NCBI RefSeq assembly: GCF_012328925.1
Contig: NZ_JAAXLS010000017.1
Location: forward strand, 1-64,000
Source: Amycolatopsis acididurans
GTDB lineage: Bacteria; Actinomycetota; Actinomycetes; Mycobacteriales; Pseudonocardiaceae
Reading direction: 5' to 3'
DNA: 64,000 nt
The notes beneath the pieces are model-generated. The model saw nothing but the letters and a program-made list of their open reading frames with translations. It was not told the origin of the DNA and did no database searches. The position numbers and the translations under genes are program-made. Shown here piece after piece: positions 18,230-30,121 of the stretch. Numbering within the stretch: the first letter of the stretch is position 1; each line of letters opens with the position of its first letter.

Positions 18230-19122
18230 TGACCTCGTTAATTCTCGCGCAGGGCGTTGACCAGACGGTGTCCACCGGCGAGGCCGTCGCGTTCTGGATT
18301 CTCGGGCCGATCGCGTTGTTCGGGGCGCTCGGGCTGGTCTTCGCGCGCGGGGCGGTGCATTCGGCGCTGTTCCTCGCGATGACGATGTTCTCGCTCGGTG
18401 TGCTGTACATCGTGCAGCAGGCGCCGTTCCTCGGCTTCACCCAGATCATCGTCTACACCGGCGCGATCATGATGCTCTTCCTGTTCGTGCTGATGCTCGT
18501 CGGCAAGGAGAGTTCCGACTCGGTGGTGGAAGTCCTTCGCGGGCAACGGCTCTGGGGCACGATCCTCGGCATCGGCATCGCCGGGCTGATGGCCACGGCG
18601 CTGACCCGCGCCTTCACCAACGTCGTCCCGGCGACACCGCCGAACGGCGGCGCGGGTGGGCTCGGCCGCCTGATCTTCACCGACTTCCTGTTCCCGTTCG
18701 AACTCACCTCCGCGCTGCTCATCACGGCCGCACTCGGCGCGATGGTGCTGGCCTTCACCGAGAAACGCGGCCGCCGCACGCAGAAGGAGCTGGTCGAGGC
18801 CCGCTTCCGCGGCGAGTACGAGCGGATCTCGCCGAAACCGGGGCCCGGCGTCTTCGCCACCTCCCACTCCGTCACGACCCCCGCGTTGCTTCCTGACGGA
18901 TCGGTCGCGCCGGAATCGCTCTCGGCGATCATCGAGTCGACCCCGACGGCGCAGCTCGAAGCGGAGCGCAAGGTCGTGGAGGGCACCGAGCCGCACGCCG
19001 ACGCACACGCACTGGTCGGCGCGGGCGAGTCGCACACCGGTGAAGCATCCGCGAGCGGCGGGGCTGCCGGGAACCATCCGGCGAGCGAGGCCCACGCCGC
19101 CGGTACGGAGGAGGAGAAATGA
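18226..19122 (+). CDS. nuoJ: NADH-quinone oxidoreductase subunit J
   Basis: A 298-residue membrane subunit with five transmembrane helices in the first 190 residues, including [20 protein letters not shown], the helix that contains the conserved pi-bulge/Tyr region of NuoJ. The C-terminal 100 residues are a soluble, acidic and His/Ala-rich tail, an extension common in actinobacterial NuoJ. ATGA-type overlaps on both sides. Confidence 0.96.
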   Translation: MMTSLILAQGVDQTVSTGEAVAFWILGPIALFGALGLVFARGAVHSALFLAMTMFSLGVLYIVQQAPFLGFTQIIVYTGAIMMLFLFVLMLVGKESSDSVVEVLRGQRLWGTILGIGIAGLMATALTRAFTNVVPATPPNGGAGGLGRLIFTDFLFPFELTSALLITAALGAMVLAFTEKRGRRTQKELVEARFRGEYERISPKPGPGVFATSHSVTTPALLPDGSVAPESLSAIIESTPTAQLEAERKVVEGTEPHADAHALVGAGESHTGEASASGGAAGNHPASEAHAAGTEEEK

Positions 19123-19418
19123 CTCCCACCTACTACCTGCTGTTGTCGGCACTGCTGTTCTCGATCGGCGCGGTCGGCGTGCTGGTGCGGCGCAACGCGA
19201 TCGTCGTGTTCATGTGCATCGAGCTGATGCTCAACGCCGTGAACCTCTCGCTCGTCACCTTCTCCCGGATCAACGGAGGGCTCGACGGCCAGGTGATGGC
19301 GTTCTTCGTGATGGTCGTCGCCGCCGCGGAGGTCGTGGTCGGGCTGGCGATCATCATGGCGATCTTCCGTACCCGGCGCTCGGCCTCGGTCGACGACACC
19401 AACCTGCTCAAGTACTAG
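19119..19418 (+). CDS. nuoK: NADH-quinone oxidoreductase subunit K
   Basis: A 99-residue membrane subunit with three transmembrane helices and the proton-pathway glutamates in [17 protein letters not shown] and [17 protein letters not shown]. The length is exactly typical. It overlaps nuoJ by ATGA and stops 10 nt before the nuoL GTG. Confidence 0.97.
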   Translation: MTPTYYLLLSALLFSIGAVGVLVRRNAIVVFMCIELMLNAVNLSLVTFSRINGGLDGQVMAFFVMVVAAAEVVVGLAIIMAIFRTRRSASVDDTNLLKY

Positions 19419-19428
19419 GAGCTCGAGA

Positions 19429-21324
19429 GTGATCGCATCATCGTGGCTGCTGGTCGCGTTCCCGGCTCTGGGCGCGCTGATTCTGCTGGCCGGCGGCAGG
19501 CGAACCGACGCGTGGGGGCACCTGCTCGGCTGCGCGACCGTCATCGCGTCCTTTGTGTACGGTCTGGTGCTGTTCTTCTCGGAGAACGGCAGCGCGTCCG
19601 ACACGACGTTCTACTCGTGGTTCCCGGTGGGCAACCTCTCGCTCGATTTCGGGTTCCGGATCGACGCACTCTCCCTGGTGTTCGTCCTGCTGATCACCGG
19701 CGTCGGTTCGCTCATCCACGTGTACTCGATCGGCTACATGGCCGAGGACCCCGACCGGCGCAGGTTCTTCGGGTACCTCAACCTGTTCGTCGCTTCGATG
19801 CTGGTTCTGGTGCTCGGCAACAACTTCGTGACGCTCTACCTCGGCTGGGAGGGTGTCGGTCTGGCGTCCTACCTGCTCATCGGCTGGTACACCGACCGGC
19901 CCTCGGCCGCGACCGCCGCGAAGAAGGCCTTCCTGATGAACCGGGTCGGTGACGTCGGCCTGGCGCTGGCGATCTTCCTGATGTTCAAGTACGTCGGCAC
20001 CGTCACCTACGCCGGCGTGTTCGCGAACATCGGTCACGCGCCACCCGGCGTGATCACCGCGATCGCGATCCTGCTCCTGCTCGGTGCCTGCGGTAAGTCC
20101 GGTCAGTTCCCGCTGCAGGCCTGGCTTCCCGACGCGATGGAAGGCCCGACCCCGGTGTCGGCTCTCATCCACGCGGCAACCATGGTGACCGCGGGCGTCT
20201 ACCTGGTGGCCCGCGCGAACCCGATCTTCAACGAGACCGAGAGCGGACGGCTGATCGTCACCCTCGTCGGCGCGGTCACGTTGCTCATCGGATGCGTCAT
20301 CGGCTGTGCCTACGACGACATCAAGAAGGTGCTCGCGTACTCCACCGTGAGCCAGATCGGGTACATGATGCTCGCCGTCGGGCTCGGGCCGTTCGGCTAC
20401 GCGCTCGGCATCATGCACCTGCTCACGCACGGCTTCTTCAAGGCCGGGCTGTTCCTCGGCGCCGGTTCGGTCATGCACGGCATGAACGACGAGGTCGACA
20501 TGCGCAAGTTCGGCGGGCTGTACAAGCGAATGCCGATCACCTTCGCCACCTTCGGACTCGGCTACCTGGCACTCATCGGCTTCCCCTTCCTGTCGGGCTA
20601 CTTCTCCAAGGACGCGATCATCGAGGCCGCGTTCGGCCAGGAAGGCTGGCGCGGCTGGGTGTTCGGCCTCGCGGCCCTGCTCGGCGCGGCACTGACCGCC
20701 TTCTACATGACGCGCCTGGTGCTGATGACCTTCTTCGGCAAGGAGCGGTGGAAGGACCTGCGCACCGAGGACGGCAAGGAGTTCCACCCGCACGAGTCGC
20801 CGCGCGTGATGACGATCCCGATGATCATCCTGGCGATCGGCTCGGTCGGCGCCGGTGCGTTCTTCTCGCTCGGCCACCGGCTCACCGACTGGCTGACTCC
20901 TTCGCTCGGTGAGCTGACCGAAGCCGGGCACAGCGTGCTGCCGCAGGCACTCATCCCGTGGCTGACGATCCTCCTTTCCGCACTGGGTGTGGTGGTCGCG
21001 TGGTTCGTCGTCGGTCGCAGGGAAACTCCGGTCGAGCGGCCGCAGAACGTGTCCCCGCTGGTGCGGGCGGCGCGTAAGGACCTCTACGGCAACGCGCTCA
21101 ACGAGGCCCTGGTCGCCACCCCGGGCATGTGGCTCACCCGGTTCTCGGTCTTCCTCGACAACCGCGGAGTGGACGGCGCGGTCAACGGCCTCGCGGCCGC
21201 GCTCGGCGGCGGCTCCGGGCGACTACGAAGGCTCCAAACCGGATTCGTCCGGTCCTATGCGCTGTCCATGCTGGCCGGTTCGTTCGTCCTGGTCGCGGCT
21301 CTGCTTCTGGTGAGGTTCTCATGA
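19429..21324 (+). CDS. nuoL: NADH-quinone oxidoreductase subunit L
   Basis: A 631-residue antiporter-like proton-pumping subunit at the tip of the membrane arm. Signatures are [58 protein letters not shown] and the piston lateral helix near the C-terminus. It starts at a GTG at 19429 preceded by gagctcgagagt. It overlaps nuoM by ATGA. Confidence 0.97.
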   Translation: MIASSWLLVAFPALGALILLAGGRRTDAWGHLLGCATVIASFVYGLVLFFSENGSASDTTFYSWFPVGNLSLDFGFRIDALSLVFVLLITGVGSLIHVYSIGYMAEDPDRRRFFGYLNLFVASMLVLVLGNNFVTLYLGWEGVGLASYLLIGWYTDRPSAATAAKKAFLMNRVGDVGLALAIFLMFKYVGTVTYAGVFANIGHAPPGVITAIAILLLLGACGKSGQFPLQAWLPDAMEGPTPVSALIHAATMVTAGVYLVARANPIFNETESGRLIVTLVGAVTLLIGCVIGCAYDDIKKVLAYSTVSQIGYMMLAVGLGPFGYALGIMHLLTHGFFKAGLFLGAGSVMHGMNDEVDMRKFGGLYKRMPITFATFGLGYLALIGFPFLSGYFSKDAIIEAAFGQEGWRGWVFGLAALLGAALTAFYMTRLVLMTFFGKERWKDLRTEDGKEFHPHESPRVMTIPMIILAIGSVGAGAFFSLGHRLTDWLTPSLGELTEAGHSVLPQALIPWLTILLSALGVVVAWFVVGRRETPVERPQNVSPLVRAARKDLYGNALNEALVATPGMWLTRFSVFLDNRGVDGAVNGLAAALGGGSGRLRRLQTGFVRSYALSMLAGSFVLVAALLLVRFS

Positions 21325-22862
21325 CGTGGCTACTGGCCCTCATCCTGCTGCCGCTGGTCGGCGCGGTCGTCCTTTCCGGAATGCGGAAGAACGACAACGA
21401 CGCGCTGCACGTCGCGCTCGCGTTCGCGGTGCTCGAGTTCTTCCTGATGATCCCGATGTGGGCGACCTACCACCCCAGCGGGGCGCGCCTGCAGCAGACG
21501 ACCACGATGGACTGGATTCCCGCGTTCGGCATTCACCTCTCCTTCGGTGTCGACGGCATCGCGCTCATCATGATCGCGGTGATCACGTTCCTCGTGCCGA
21601 TCGTGATGGGCATGCTGGGCAGGGCGGACAAGCTGCCCGAGGGACGCAGTGCCGGCGGCTATCTCGCGCTGATCCTCGTGCAGGAGGCGCTGACCATCGC
21701 GGTGTTCGCCGCGACCGATGTGTTCCTGTTCTACGTGCTGTTCGAGATCATGCTGATCCCGATGTACTTCCTCATCGGCGGCTACGGCGGTGCGAACCGG
21801 CAGTACGCGGCGGTGAAGTTCTTCCTGTACTCCTTCCTCGGCGGTCTGATCATGCTCGCCTCGGCGATCGGCGCCTACGCGCTGGTGCCGGGCAAGGGCA
21901 CGTTCGACTGGGCCACGCTCGTGACGGTCGTTCGCGACGCCCCGTTGAGCACACAGATCTGGTTGTTCCTCGGTTTCTTCCTCGCGTTCGCGATCAAGGC
22001 GCCGCTCGTGCCCTTCCACACCTGGCTGCCCGATGCGGCCGGTGAGGCACCGATCGGGGTGGCCGTACTGATCGTCGGCGTGCTGGACAAGGTGGGCACC
22101 TTCGGCTTCCTGCGTTACTGCCTGCCGATGTTCCCGCAGGCCAGCAAGACACTCGCGCCGCTGGTGCTCGTGCTGGCCGTGATCGGCGTGTTGTACGGGT
22201 CGATCCTCGCGGCCGGGCAGCAGGACATGAAGCGCTTCGTCGCCTACGTGTCCATCGCCCACTTCGGTTTCATCGCACTGGGCATCTTCGCCTTCACCCA
22301 GCAGGCGACGGTCGGATCCGTGACCTACATGCTCAACCACAGCCTCGCGACCGGAATGCTGATCGTCGTGCTCGGCCTGGTGATCTCGCGCGGTGGTTCG
22401 ACGCGGATCTCGGACTACGGCGGGATGTACAAGGTGACTCCGTTGCTGGGCGGCATGCTGCTCATCGCTGGTCTGTCCACTTTGTCCCTTCCTGGTACCA
22501 ACTCGTTCGTCAGTGAGTTCCTGGTGCTGCTGGGTGCGTTCGAGACCCAGCCGGTGTACGCGATCCTGGCGACCGTCGGCATGGTGCTCGCCGCCGCTTA
22601 TGTGTTGTGGCTCTACCAGCGGCTCATGACCGGTCCGGTGCGCGGCAACGCGCTCGTCGGCGCGGGCGGTGGGCCGGGCACCGCGATGACGCCGGAGCTG
22701 GGCGCGCGCAAGACCATCCGTGATCTCGGTGGCAAGGAGATCACGATCCTGGTGCCGATGGTCGTACTGATCATCGGCCTCGGGTTCTATCCGAAACCCG
22801 TGCTCGACACGGTGGGACCGTCGGTACAGGCCACGCTTTCGGCCGTGCAAGGAGGGCACTGA
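21321..22862 (+). CDS. nuoM: NADH-quinone oxidoreductase subunit M
   Basis: A 513-residue antiporter-like proton-pumping subunit with about 14 transmembrane helices. Signatures are [40 protein letters not shown] and [19 protein letters not shown]. The ATG at 21321 overlaps the nuoL stop and gives the hydrophobic family N-terminus. Confidence 0.97.
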   Translation: MTWLLALILLPLVGAVVLSGMRKNDNDALHVALAFAVLEFFLMIPMWATYHPSGARLQQTTTMDWIPAFGIHLSFGVDGIALIMIAVITFLVPIVMGMLGRADKLPEGRSAGGYLALILVQEALTIAVFAATDVFLFYVLFEIMLIPMYFLIGGYGGANRQYAAVKFFLYSFLGGLIMLASAIGAYALVPGKGTFDWATLVTVVRDAPLSTQIWLFLGFFLAFAIKAPLVPFHTWLPDAAGEAPIGVAVLIVGVLDKVGTFGFLRYCLPMFPQASKTLAPLVLVLAVIGVLYGSILAAGQQDMKRFVAYVSIAHFGFIALGIFAFTQQATVGSVTYMLNHSLATGMLIVVLGLVISRGGSTRISDYGGMYKVTPLLGGMLLIAGLSTLSLPGTNSFVSEFLVLLGAFETQPVYAILATVGMVLAAAYVLWLYQRLMTGPVRGNALVGAGGGPGTAMTPELGARKTIRDLGGKEITILVPMVVLIIGLGFYPKPVLDTVGPSVQATLSAVQGGH

Positions 22863-22864
22863 AA

Positions 22865-24427
22865 GTGATCGGAGTGCTGGCCCAGCAAGGGCAGATCGCG
22901 ACGCCGCAAATCGAGTACGCGGCCGTCCTGCCGGTGCTGATCGTGCTCGCCGCGGCGTGCGTGAGCGTGCTGTTCGAAGCCTTCCTGCCACGGCACATGC
23001 GCTGGCCGGGACAGGTGGTGCTCAGCCTGACCGGGATCGCCGCCGCGGGCGTCGCGCTCGCGGTGTACGTGAGCGGCTCGCCCAAGGCGGGGCTGACCAC
23101 CTTCTCCGGCGCGATCTCGGTGGACAAGCCGTCGCTGTTCCTGTGGGGCACGTTGCTCGCGCTGGCCCTCGGCGCCATCCTGCTGATCGCGGACCGTTCG
23201 GTGGAACCCGGCGGCGCGTTCGTCGCGCAGGCGTCCATCCGGCCGGGCACGTTCCAGGACCGTGCCCAGGTCGGCTCGACCGGCATGCAGACCGAGGTGT
23301 TCCCGCTGACGCTGTTCGCGCTCGGCGGCATGATGACCTTCTGCGCCGCGAATGACCTCCTCACCATGTTCATCGCGCTGGAGGTGCTCAGCCTCCCGCT
23401 GTATCTGATGTGCGGCCTCGCCCGCCGGCGCCGGCTGCTGTCGCAGGAAGCGGCCGTGAAGTACTTCCTGCTCGGCGCCTTCTCGTCGGCGTTCTTCCTG
23501 TACGGGCTCGCGCTGCTCTACGGGTACGCGAACTCGGTGAAGCTCGCCGACATCGCGCACGCCGCCGCGGGCTCGGACCGCTCGGACATGTTGCTGTTCG
23601 CCGGTTTGGGCCTGCTCGTGGTGGGTCTGCTGTTCAAGGGTTCGGTCGGCCCGTTCCACACCTGGACCCCGGACGTGTACCAGGGCGCGCCGACCCCGGT
23701 GACCGCGTTCATGGCCGCCTGCACGAAGGTGGCCGCGTTCGGCGGGATCCTGCGTGTGCTCACGGTCGGCTTCGAGTCGACCAGCTGGGAATGGCGCGGT
23801 GTGCTCTGGGCGGTCGCGATCATCTCGATGGTGATCGGCGCGATCCTCGGCCTTACCCAGACCGACGTCAAACGCATGATCGCCTACTCGTCGATCGCGC
23901 ACGCCGGTTTCCTGCTGGTCGGCACGATCGCCATGACCGACAAGGGCTTGTCGGGCACGCTGTTCTACCTGCTCGCCTACGGTTTCACGACGCTGGCCGC
24001 GTTCGGTGTGGTGTCGCTCGTGCGGGACTCCTCGGGCGAGGCGACGCACCTGTCCGCGTGGGCCGGGCTCGCCAAACGCTCGCCTGTGCTCGCCGGGGTG
24101 TTCACCTTCCTTCTGCTCGCGCTCGCGGGCATTCCGCTCACCAGCGGCTTCGTCGGCAAGTTCGCGGTGTTCTCCGCCGCGCTGGCGGACGGCATGGCGC
24201 CGCTGGTGGTGATCGCGCTGGTGTTCAGCGCGGTGGCGGCGTTCTTCTACCTGCGTGTGGTGGTGCTGATGTACTTCTCTCAGCCCGCCCCCGAAGGGCC
24301 GACGGTGACCGTGCCGGGCGCGTTCACCACCGCGGCGATCACGCTCGGCGTGGTCGTGACGCTGCTGCTCGGGGTGGCGCCGTCGTTCGCGCTCGACTGG
24401 GCCGGAGCCGGGGCCTTCGCGTTCTGA
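22865..24427 (+). CDS. nuoN: NADH-quinone oxidoreductase subunit N
   Basis: A 520-residue antiporter-like proton-pumping subunit, the last gene of the operon. Signatures are LALEVLSLPLYLMCGLARR-type helix 5, LLFKGSVGPFHTWTPDVYQG, PTPVTAFMAACTKVAAFG and TQTDVKRMIAYSSIAHAGF. It starts at a GTG 3 nt after nuoM. A loop of about 40 residues between helices 3 and 4 is longer than in enterics. A strong hairpin follows within 5 nt. Confidence 0.97.
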   Translation: MIGVLAQQGQIATPQIEYAAVLPVLIVLAAACVSVLFEAFLPRHMRWPGQVVLSLTGIAAAGVALAVYVSGSPKAGLTTFSGAISVDKPSLFLWGTLLALALGAILLIADRSVEPGGAFVAQASIRPGTFQDRAQVGSTGMQTEVFPLTLFALGGMMTFCAANDLLTMFIALEVLSLPLYLMCGLARRRRLLSQEAAVKYFLLGAFSSAFFLYGLALLYGYANSVKLADIAHAAAGSDRSDMLLFAGLGLLVVGLLFKGSVGPFHTWTPDVYQGAPTPVTAFMAACTKVAAFGGILRVLTVGFESTSWEWRGVLWAVAIISMVIGAILGLTQTDVKRMIAYSSIAHAGFLLVGTIAMTDKGLSGTLFYLLAYGFTTLAAFGVVSLVRDSSGEATHLSAWAGLAKRSPVLAGVFTFLLLALAGIPLTSGFVGKFAVFSAALADGMAPLVVIALVFSAVAAFFYLRVVVLMYFSQPAPEGPTVTVPGAFTTAAITLGVVVTLLLGVAPSFALDWAGAGAFAF

Positions 24428-24557
24428 GAGCCGCCGGCACTCGCGAGGCGGTGCGGCTTCGCGAGGTGCCGGCGGGCGATGCCGTGAGCGCGGCGGCCAC
24501 GAACTCTGCGCGCAGTACGCGATTGCGGGCGCGGTGCGACTGAATGGCGTCGATCAT
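24339..24557 (-). CDS. possible small antisense ORF at the nuoN end
   Basis: A leftward 72-codon frame starts at an ATG at 24557, with GAAGGGGA placed about 8 nt upstream. The first 24 residues (MIDAIQSHRARNRVLRAEF and on) look like a genuine charged amphipathic helix, and the in-frame codons just upstream also read like an N-terminus (STTSTKPEGDEP). The rest becomes Arg/Pro-rich where it runs antisense through the terminator into nuoN, typical of a shadow frame. A real product, if any, may be truncated or newly evolved. Confidence 0.25.
   Translation of the reverse strand: MIDAIQSHRARNRVLRAEFVAAALTASPAGTSRSRTASRVPAALRTRRPRLRPSRARTTAPPRAAASRPRRA
24432..24474 (+). terminator. terminator hairpin after nuoN
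   Basis: CGCCGGCA at 24432-24439 pairs with TGCCGGCG at 24467-24474. The stem extends through ctcgcgag and cttcgcgag to about 18 bp with one bulge and one mismatch. It has no T-run, as is usual for strong hairpin terminators in high-GC actinobacteria. It ends the nuo operon. Confidence 0.7.
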
Positions 24558-24702
24558 CGGTTCGTCCCCTTCGGGCTTGGTCGAGGTGGTACTCAGCAGC
24601 TTGCCCTGAGGGAGCCGGGGTTTGGGGGAGAGGATCGGGGAGCTGTGGATAAGTGGGTGGCTGTGGATGGATTCCGTCCGGCCGCCGACGCGTGGCGCTG
24701 AC

Positions 24703-24732
24703 GCCGGACGCGTGACCGGCTGCTCGAACAGC
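24703..24732 (-). terminator. weak hairpins downstream of the MFS gene
   Basis: Two short adjacent stems, GCCGG/CCGGC (24703-24707 and 24716-24720) and GCTG/CAGC (24719-24732), lie just beyond the stop of the leftward MFS gene. They are possible terminators. The remaining part of the 308-bp gap to nuoN holds nothing else except a lone DnaA-box-like TGTGGATAA at 24644. Confidence 0.3.
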
Positions 24733-24735
24733 TAG

Positions 24736-26670
<1,935 letters not shown>

Positions 26671-26747
26671 TCACCCGATGGTGGAAGGGGCGTCTGTCGC
26701 GTTCGTCACCCATGCCCTTGCCGTGCGGGCGATCGTGTGACCAGGGC

Positions 26748-26776
26748 TTGCCATTACGCTGGTGAAGACGTGTAAC
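26748..26776 (+). promoter_or_regulatory. candidate promoter of the polyprenyl synthase gene
   Basis: TTGCCA (26748-26753), a 17-bp spacer and TGTAAC (26771-26776) form a good sigma-70-type promoter that would start transcripts about 16 nt before the GTG start. It lies in the 171-bp divergent region shared with the MFS gene. Confidence 0.45.
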
Positions 26777-26799
26777 AGGAGTGCGAGAGGGCAGGCAAA

Positions 26800-27819
26800 G
26801 TGTCGGTTCAGAGTGGCACCATCGAGGACCTGCGCGCGAGCGTCGGCCTCCGGATCGCCGATGAGCAACTGCTGCGCACGCTCGCCGGCGGGCTCGCCGA
26901 CGTCGAGAACCTGCTGCGCGAGACCGCCCGTAGCGACGTCAAGGCCGTGCACGAGGCCGCTTCCCACCTGGTCGAGGCCGGTGGCAAACGTTTTCGTCCC
27001 ATGTTCACGCTGCTGGCCGCGGAGTTCGGCGACGGCAACCATGACGGCGTCGTGACCGCGGCCGCGGCCGTCGAACTGGTCCACCTGGCCACGCTGTACC
27101 ACGACGACGTGATGGACGAGGCCACCATGCGCCGCGGGGCGCCGAGCGTGAACAGCCGCTGGGGCAACACGGTCGCGATCCTCACCGGCGACTTCCTGTT
27201 CGCGCACGCCTCCCGGCTGGTCTCCTACCTCGGCACCGACGCGGCGCGCATCATCGCCGAGACCTTCGGTGAGCTCGTCACCGGGCAGATGCGCGAGACC
27301 GTGGGCCCGGGCGAGGATGAGGACCCCATCGAGCACTACCTGAGCGTGATCGCGCAGAAGACCGGTTCGCTCATCGCGACCGCGGGCCGCTTCGGCGGCA
27401 TGGTTTCCGGCGCCGAGCCGGCGCGTATCGAGGCGCTCACGCGGTTCGGCGAGATCGTCGGCACCGCGTTCCAGATCTCCGACGACATCATCGACATCGC
27501 CTCGCCGTCGCACGAATCGGGCAAGACACCCGGCACTGACCTGCGGGAAGGCGTGCGCACGCTGCCGATGCACTTCGCGCTGGCCGATCCGGACGCCGAT
27601 CCGCGGCTGGTCAGCCTGCTGCAGGGGCCGATCACCGAGGACGCGCTGGTCGAGGAGGCACTGGAGCTGCTGCGGGCGTCTTCCGGGATAGACCGCGCCA
27701 TGGCCACGTTGTCGGACTACGCTCGTCGCGCGAGGGCTGAGCTGACGGCCCTGCCCGCGTCGGCCGCGCGGGAGGCTTGCGAGTCGGTCGCCGACTATCT
27801 CGTGGCGCGGACTCGCTGA
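26800..27819 (+). CDS. long-chain polyprenyl diphosphate synthase
   Basis: A 339-residue trans-prenyltransferase that condenses isopentenyl diphosphate onto an allylic primer. The first Asp-rich motif is DDVMD (residues 102-106) and the second is DDIID (228-232), with GGKRFRP for IPP binding and GQMRET in between. The residue five before the first motif is a small Ala, which fits long-chain (polyprenyl) rather than C15 or C20 products. It most likely makes the menaquinone side chain, matching the position of grcC1 near menG/menJ in mycobacteria. The GTG at 26800 follows a weak ribosome-binding site. Confidence 0.92.
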   Translation: MSVQSGTIEDLRASVGLRIADEQLLRTLAGGLADVENLLRETARSDVKAVHEAASHLVEAGGKRFRPMFTLLAAEFGDGNHDGVVTAAAAVELVHLATLYHDDVMDEATMRRGAPSVNSRWGNTVAILTGDFLFAHASRLVSYLGTDAARIIAETFGELVTGQMRETVGPGEDEDPIEHYLSVIAQKTGSLIATAGRFGGMVSGAEPARIEALTRFGEIVGTAFQISDDIIDIASPSHESGKTPGTDLREGVRTLPMHFALADPDADPRLVSLLQGPITEDALVEEALELLRASSGIDRAMATLSDYARRARAELTALPASAAREACESVADYLVARTR

Positions 27820-27844
27820 CGCCGCGTCATGAAACGGCCGCGGT

Positions 27845-27865
27845 GGTGTCACTCAGAGTGTCACC
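27845..27865. promoter_or_regulatory. repeat/hairpin upstream of a membrane-protein gene
   Basis: GTGTCAC occurs twice 12 bp apart, and the same bases can fold as a 9-bp stem with one mismatch (27845-27853 with 27857-27865). It sits between the polyprenyl synthase stop and the next start and could be an operator or a weak terminator. Confidence 0.25.
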
Positions 27866-27895
27866 GGTCGCGGTAGGAAAGGAAGGGCAGCGCGG

Positions 27896-28969
27896 ATGTC
27901 CATCTTCGGACAGGTCTGGCTGTGGAGTGCGGCGGCGTTCCTCATCGGGGTGCTGCTGACCTGGGTGTTCCTTGTCCGGCCTGCACAGGCCAGAAACCGC
28001 GTCCTCGAGCGCAGACTGCTGGCCGCCCGCAACGAGAAGTCGGCGCCCCCGGCACCGGTGGCCACCCGGACCTTCGAGCCCGAACCGGTGGAGCCGCAGG
28101 AGCGGGCCGTACCCGCGCCGGTCGCGGCGTCGCGCGCCGCCGCCGAGCCCGCCGCGGCCGAGGAACAGCGGCGTGAGCCGCGGCCGGGCTGGTACGAACG
28201 AGACAGTTTCGCCGGTTCGGGTCAGCACGTGAGCTCGGTGCTGGAGCCGGAGCCGGCCGCCGAGCAGACCTCGGTTTTCCGGCCGCAGGAGCCTGTCGCG
28301 CACGAGCCGTCCCCGACCTCGGTGTTCGCGCCGGAGAACGGCGCCGAGAGCTACCGGACCTCCGCCGAGGAGGGGACCTTCGGCGCGGCGGAAGAGCAGA
28401 AGCGGCAGCCGCAGCGGGGCTCGCTGTTCGACCCGTCCTATGAGCAGGCCGAGCCGGTGTCGGCGCCGGACTCGCCGCCCGCGTTCGCGTTCAGTGACGC
28501 CGAACCGCCGGAACAGGACGAGGTGGCTGCCGAGACCACGCACACCCTGCCGCGGCGCCAGCCGCGCACCCCGCCGCGTGGCGGGTTCGAGGCACCGCAA
28601 CCGATTCAGCCGTCGATGCGGGCGATGGAGCGGCGGGAGCCGCTGCAGGCCGACGAGGGCGGCCGCAGCGGATCGTTGTTCGAACCGGTGGTGCGGCCCA
28701 AGTCCGGTGGGGCGCACTCCGCGCCGGAGCCGCCGCCCGCGCGTGCGCACACCGCGGACAGCCACGTGGCGCCGGGGCCGTTCGGCCCCGGGTCCGCGAT
28801 GCCGTTGCCCGGCGGGGCGAGCCCGTCGGAGGAGTTCACCGTCAAGGCGAGCGTGACGGCTTTGCGCTACTGCACGGAGGACTCGCAGCAGTTCCCGCGC
28901 ATGGTGGCCGAGGTGTGGTTCCGCTCGGCGGCCGACGCGGAACGGGTCGGGTTCCGGCCGCTGCACTGA
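27896..28969 (+). CDS. membrane-anchored disordered protein with a sunset-like C-terminal motif
   Basis: A 357-residue protein of unknown function. A single N-terminal transmembrane helix (about residues 8-27, VWLWSAAAFLIGVLLTWVF) is followed by about 280 residues of Pro/Glu/Ala-rich, disordered sequence containing short recurring TSVF and GSLF(D/E)P motifs. The last 45 residues form a compact conserved block, VKASVTALRYCTEDSQQFPR then MVAEVWFRSAADAERVGF. It resembles the small Ada-like/sunset domain that ends many actinobacterial envelope proteins, here with YCTED in place of YHTPD. Its topology would place the tail on one face of the membrane. It ends at a strong terminator. Confidence 0.72.
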   Translation: MSIFGQVWLWSAAAFLIGVLLTWVFLVRPAQARNRVLERRLLAARNEKSAPPAPVATRTFEPEPVEPQERAVPAPVAASRAAAEPAAAEEQRREPRPGWYERDSFAGSGQHVSSVLEPEPAAEQTSVFRPQEPVAHEPSPTSVFAPENGAESYRTSAEEGTFGAAEEQKRQPQRGSLFDPSYEQAEPVSAPDSPPAFAFSDAEPPEQDEVAAETTHTLPRRQPRTPPRGGFEAPQPIQPSMRAMERREPLQADEGGRSGSLFEPVVRPKSGGAHSAPEPPPARAHTADSHVAPGPFGPGSAMPLPGGASPSEEFTVKASVTALRYCTEDSQQFPRMVAEVWFRSAADAERVGFRPLH

Positions 28970-28992
28970 GCGTCCATAAAGGATAGAAGAAC

Positions 28993-29030
28993 AAAGAGCC
29001 TCCTTTCGCCGCAGCGGAAGGAGGCTCTTT
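28993..29030. terminator. bidirectional terminator
   Basis: A 17-bp stem with one mismatch runs from AAAGAGCCTCC at 28993 to GGAGGCTCTTT ending at 29030, with a 4-nt loop. It has A-runs on one side and T-runs on the other, so it can terminate both the rightward membrane-protein gene and the leftward korAB operon. Confidence 0.93.
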
Positions 29031-29044
29031 CGTGCTTAGAGGAC

Positions 29045-30121
29045 TCAGCCGACGACGGTCCAGGTGTCCTTGCCGGTGAGCAGGCTTTGCAGGTGGGGGC
29101 CCTTGGCGGTGCGGGCATCCTCGACCTGGCTGCGGGCCTGGTCGTCGTAGGTGGGGCGCTGCACCTGCCGGAAGATGCCGGTGGGGGTGTGGTTGAGGTG
29201 CTGGTCGCCGATGCGGGAGAGCGCGAAGGCGTACGCCGTGTCGGCAATGGACGGGTCGTGGACGACGATTTCGCCGCCGCTCGCAGTGATTTCGGAGACC
29301 TTGCCGATTTCGAAGCCGCCCCAGCCGGTGGTGGTGACGCCGTATTCGCCCTCGCGGCCGAAGCGGATCGGCTCGCCGGCGCGCAGCGGGATGATGCGCT
29401 GGGCGGCTTCGTCTTTGTCCTTGAGGACGTCGAAGGCGCCGTCGTTGAAGATGGGGCAGTTCTGGTAGATCTCCACGATCGCGGAGCCGCGGTGTTGCGC
29501 GGCGGCGGTGAGGACCTCGGTCAGGCCGGCCTTGTCGGAGTCCAGCGCGCGGCCGACGAAGGTGGCTTCGGCGCCGAGTGCGAGCGAGACGGGGTTGAAG
29601 GGGGTGTCGACCGAGCCCATCGGGGTGGATTTGGTGACCTTGCCGGGTTCGCTGGTGGGCGAGTACTGGCCCTTGGTCAGCCCGTAGATCCGGTTGTTGA
29701 ACAGCAGGATCTTGATGTTGATGTTGCGACGCAGCGCGTGGATCAGGTGGTTGCCGCCGATGGACAGCGCGTCGCCGTCTCCGGTGACCACCCACACCGA
29801 CAGGTCCGGGCGGGTGGTGGCCAGCCCGGTGGCGATCGCGGGGGCGCGGCCGTGGATGGAGTGCATCCCGTAGGTGTTGAGGTAGTACGGGAACCGGCTG
29901 GAGCAGCCGATCCCGGAGACGAACACGATGTTCTCGCGCTTGAGCCCGAGCGTGGGCAGGAACGACTGCACGGTGTTGAGTACGACGTAGTCACCGCAGC
30001 CGGGGCACCAGCGGACTTCCTGGTCGGACTTGTATTCCTTGGCCTTTTGCGGCTCGTCGGTGTGCGGGACGAGGTCCAGGCCACCGGTCAGGGTCGGCAG
30101 GCCGAGGTCAGTGGCGGTCAT
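29045..30121 (-). CDS. korB: 2-oxoglutarate:ferredoxin oxidoreductase, beta subunit
   Basis: A 358-residue thiamine-diphosphate-binding subunit of an oxygen-tolerant actinobacterial KorAB that oxidatively decarboxylates 2-oxoglutarate to succinyl-CoA with reduction of ferredoxin. WCPGCGDYVVLNTVQ and SGIGCSSRFPYYLNTYG carry iron-sulfur/ThDP residues, VVTGDGDALSIGGNHL is the ThDP-Mg motif, and NNRIYGLTKGQYSPTS is typical of the beta chain. The ATG at 30121 overlaps the korA stop as ATGA, so the two subunits are made in coupled fashion. Confidence 0.95.
   Translation of the reverse strand: MTATDLGLPTLTGGLDLVPHTDEPQKAKEYKSDQEVRWCPGCGDYVVLNTVQSFLPTLGLKRENIVFVSGIGCSSRFPYYLNTYGMHSIHGRAPAIATGLATTRPDLSVWVVTGDGDALSIGGNHLIHALRRNINIKILLFNNRIYGLTKGQYSPTSEPGKVTKSTPMGSVDTPFNPVSLALGAEATFVGRALDSDKAGLTEVLTAAAQHRGSAIVEIYQNCPIFNDGAFDVLKDKDEAAQRIIPLRAGEPIRFGREGEYGVTTTGWGGFEIGKVSEITASGGEIVVHDPSIADTAYAFALSRIGDQHLNHTPTGIFRQVQRPTYDDQARSQVEDARTAKGPHLQSLLTGKDTWTVVG

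Noticed and set aside
24640-24670. DnaA-box-like TGTGGATAA and a nearby partial copy
   Set aside because: One good match and one poor one do not make an origin; no dnaA, dnaN or AT-rich unwinding region is present.
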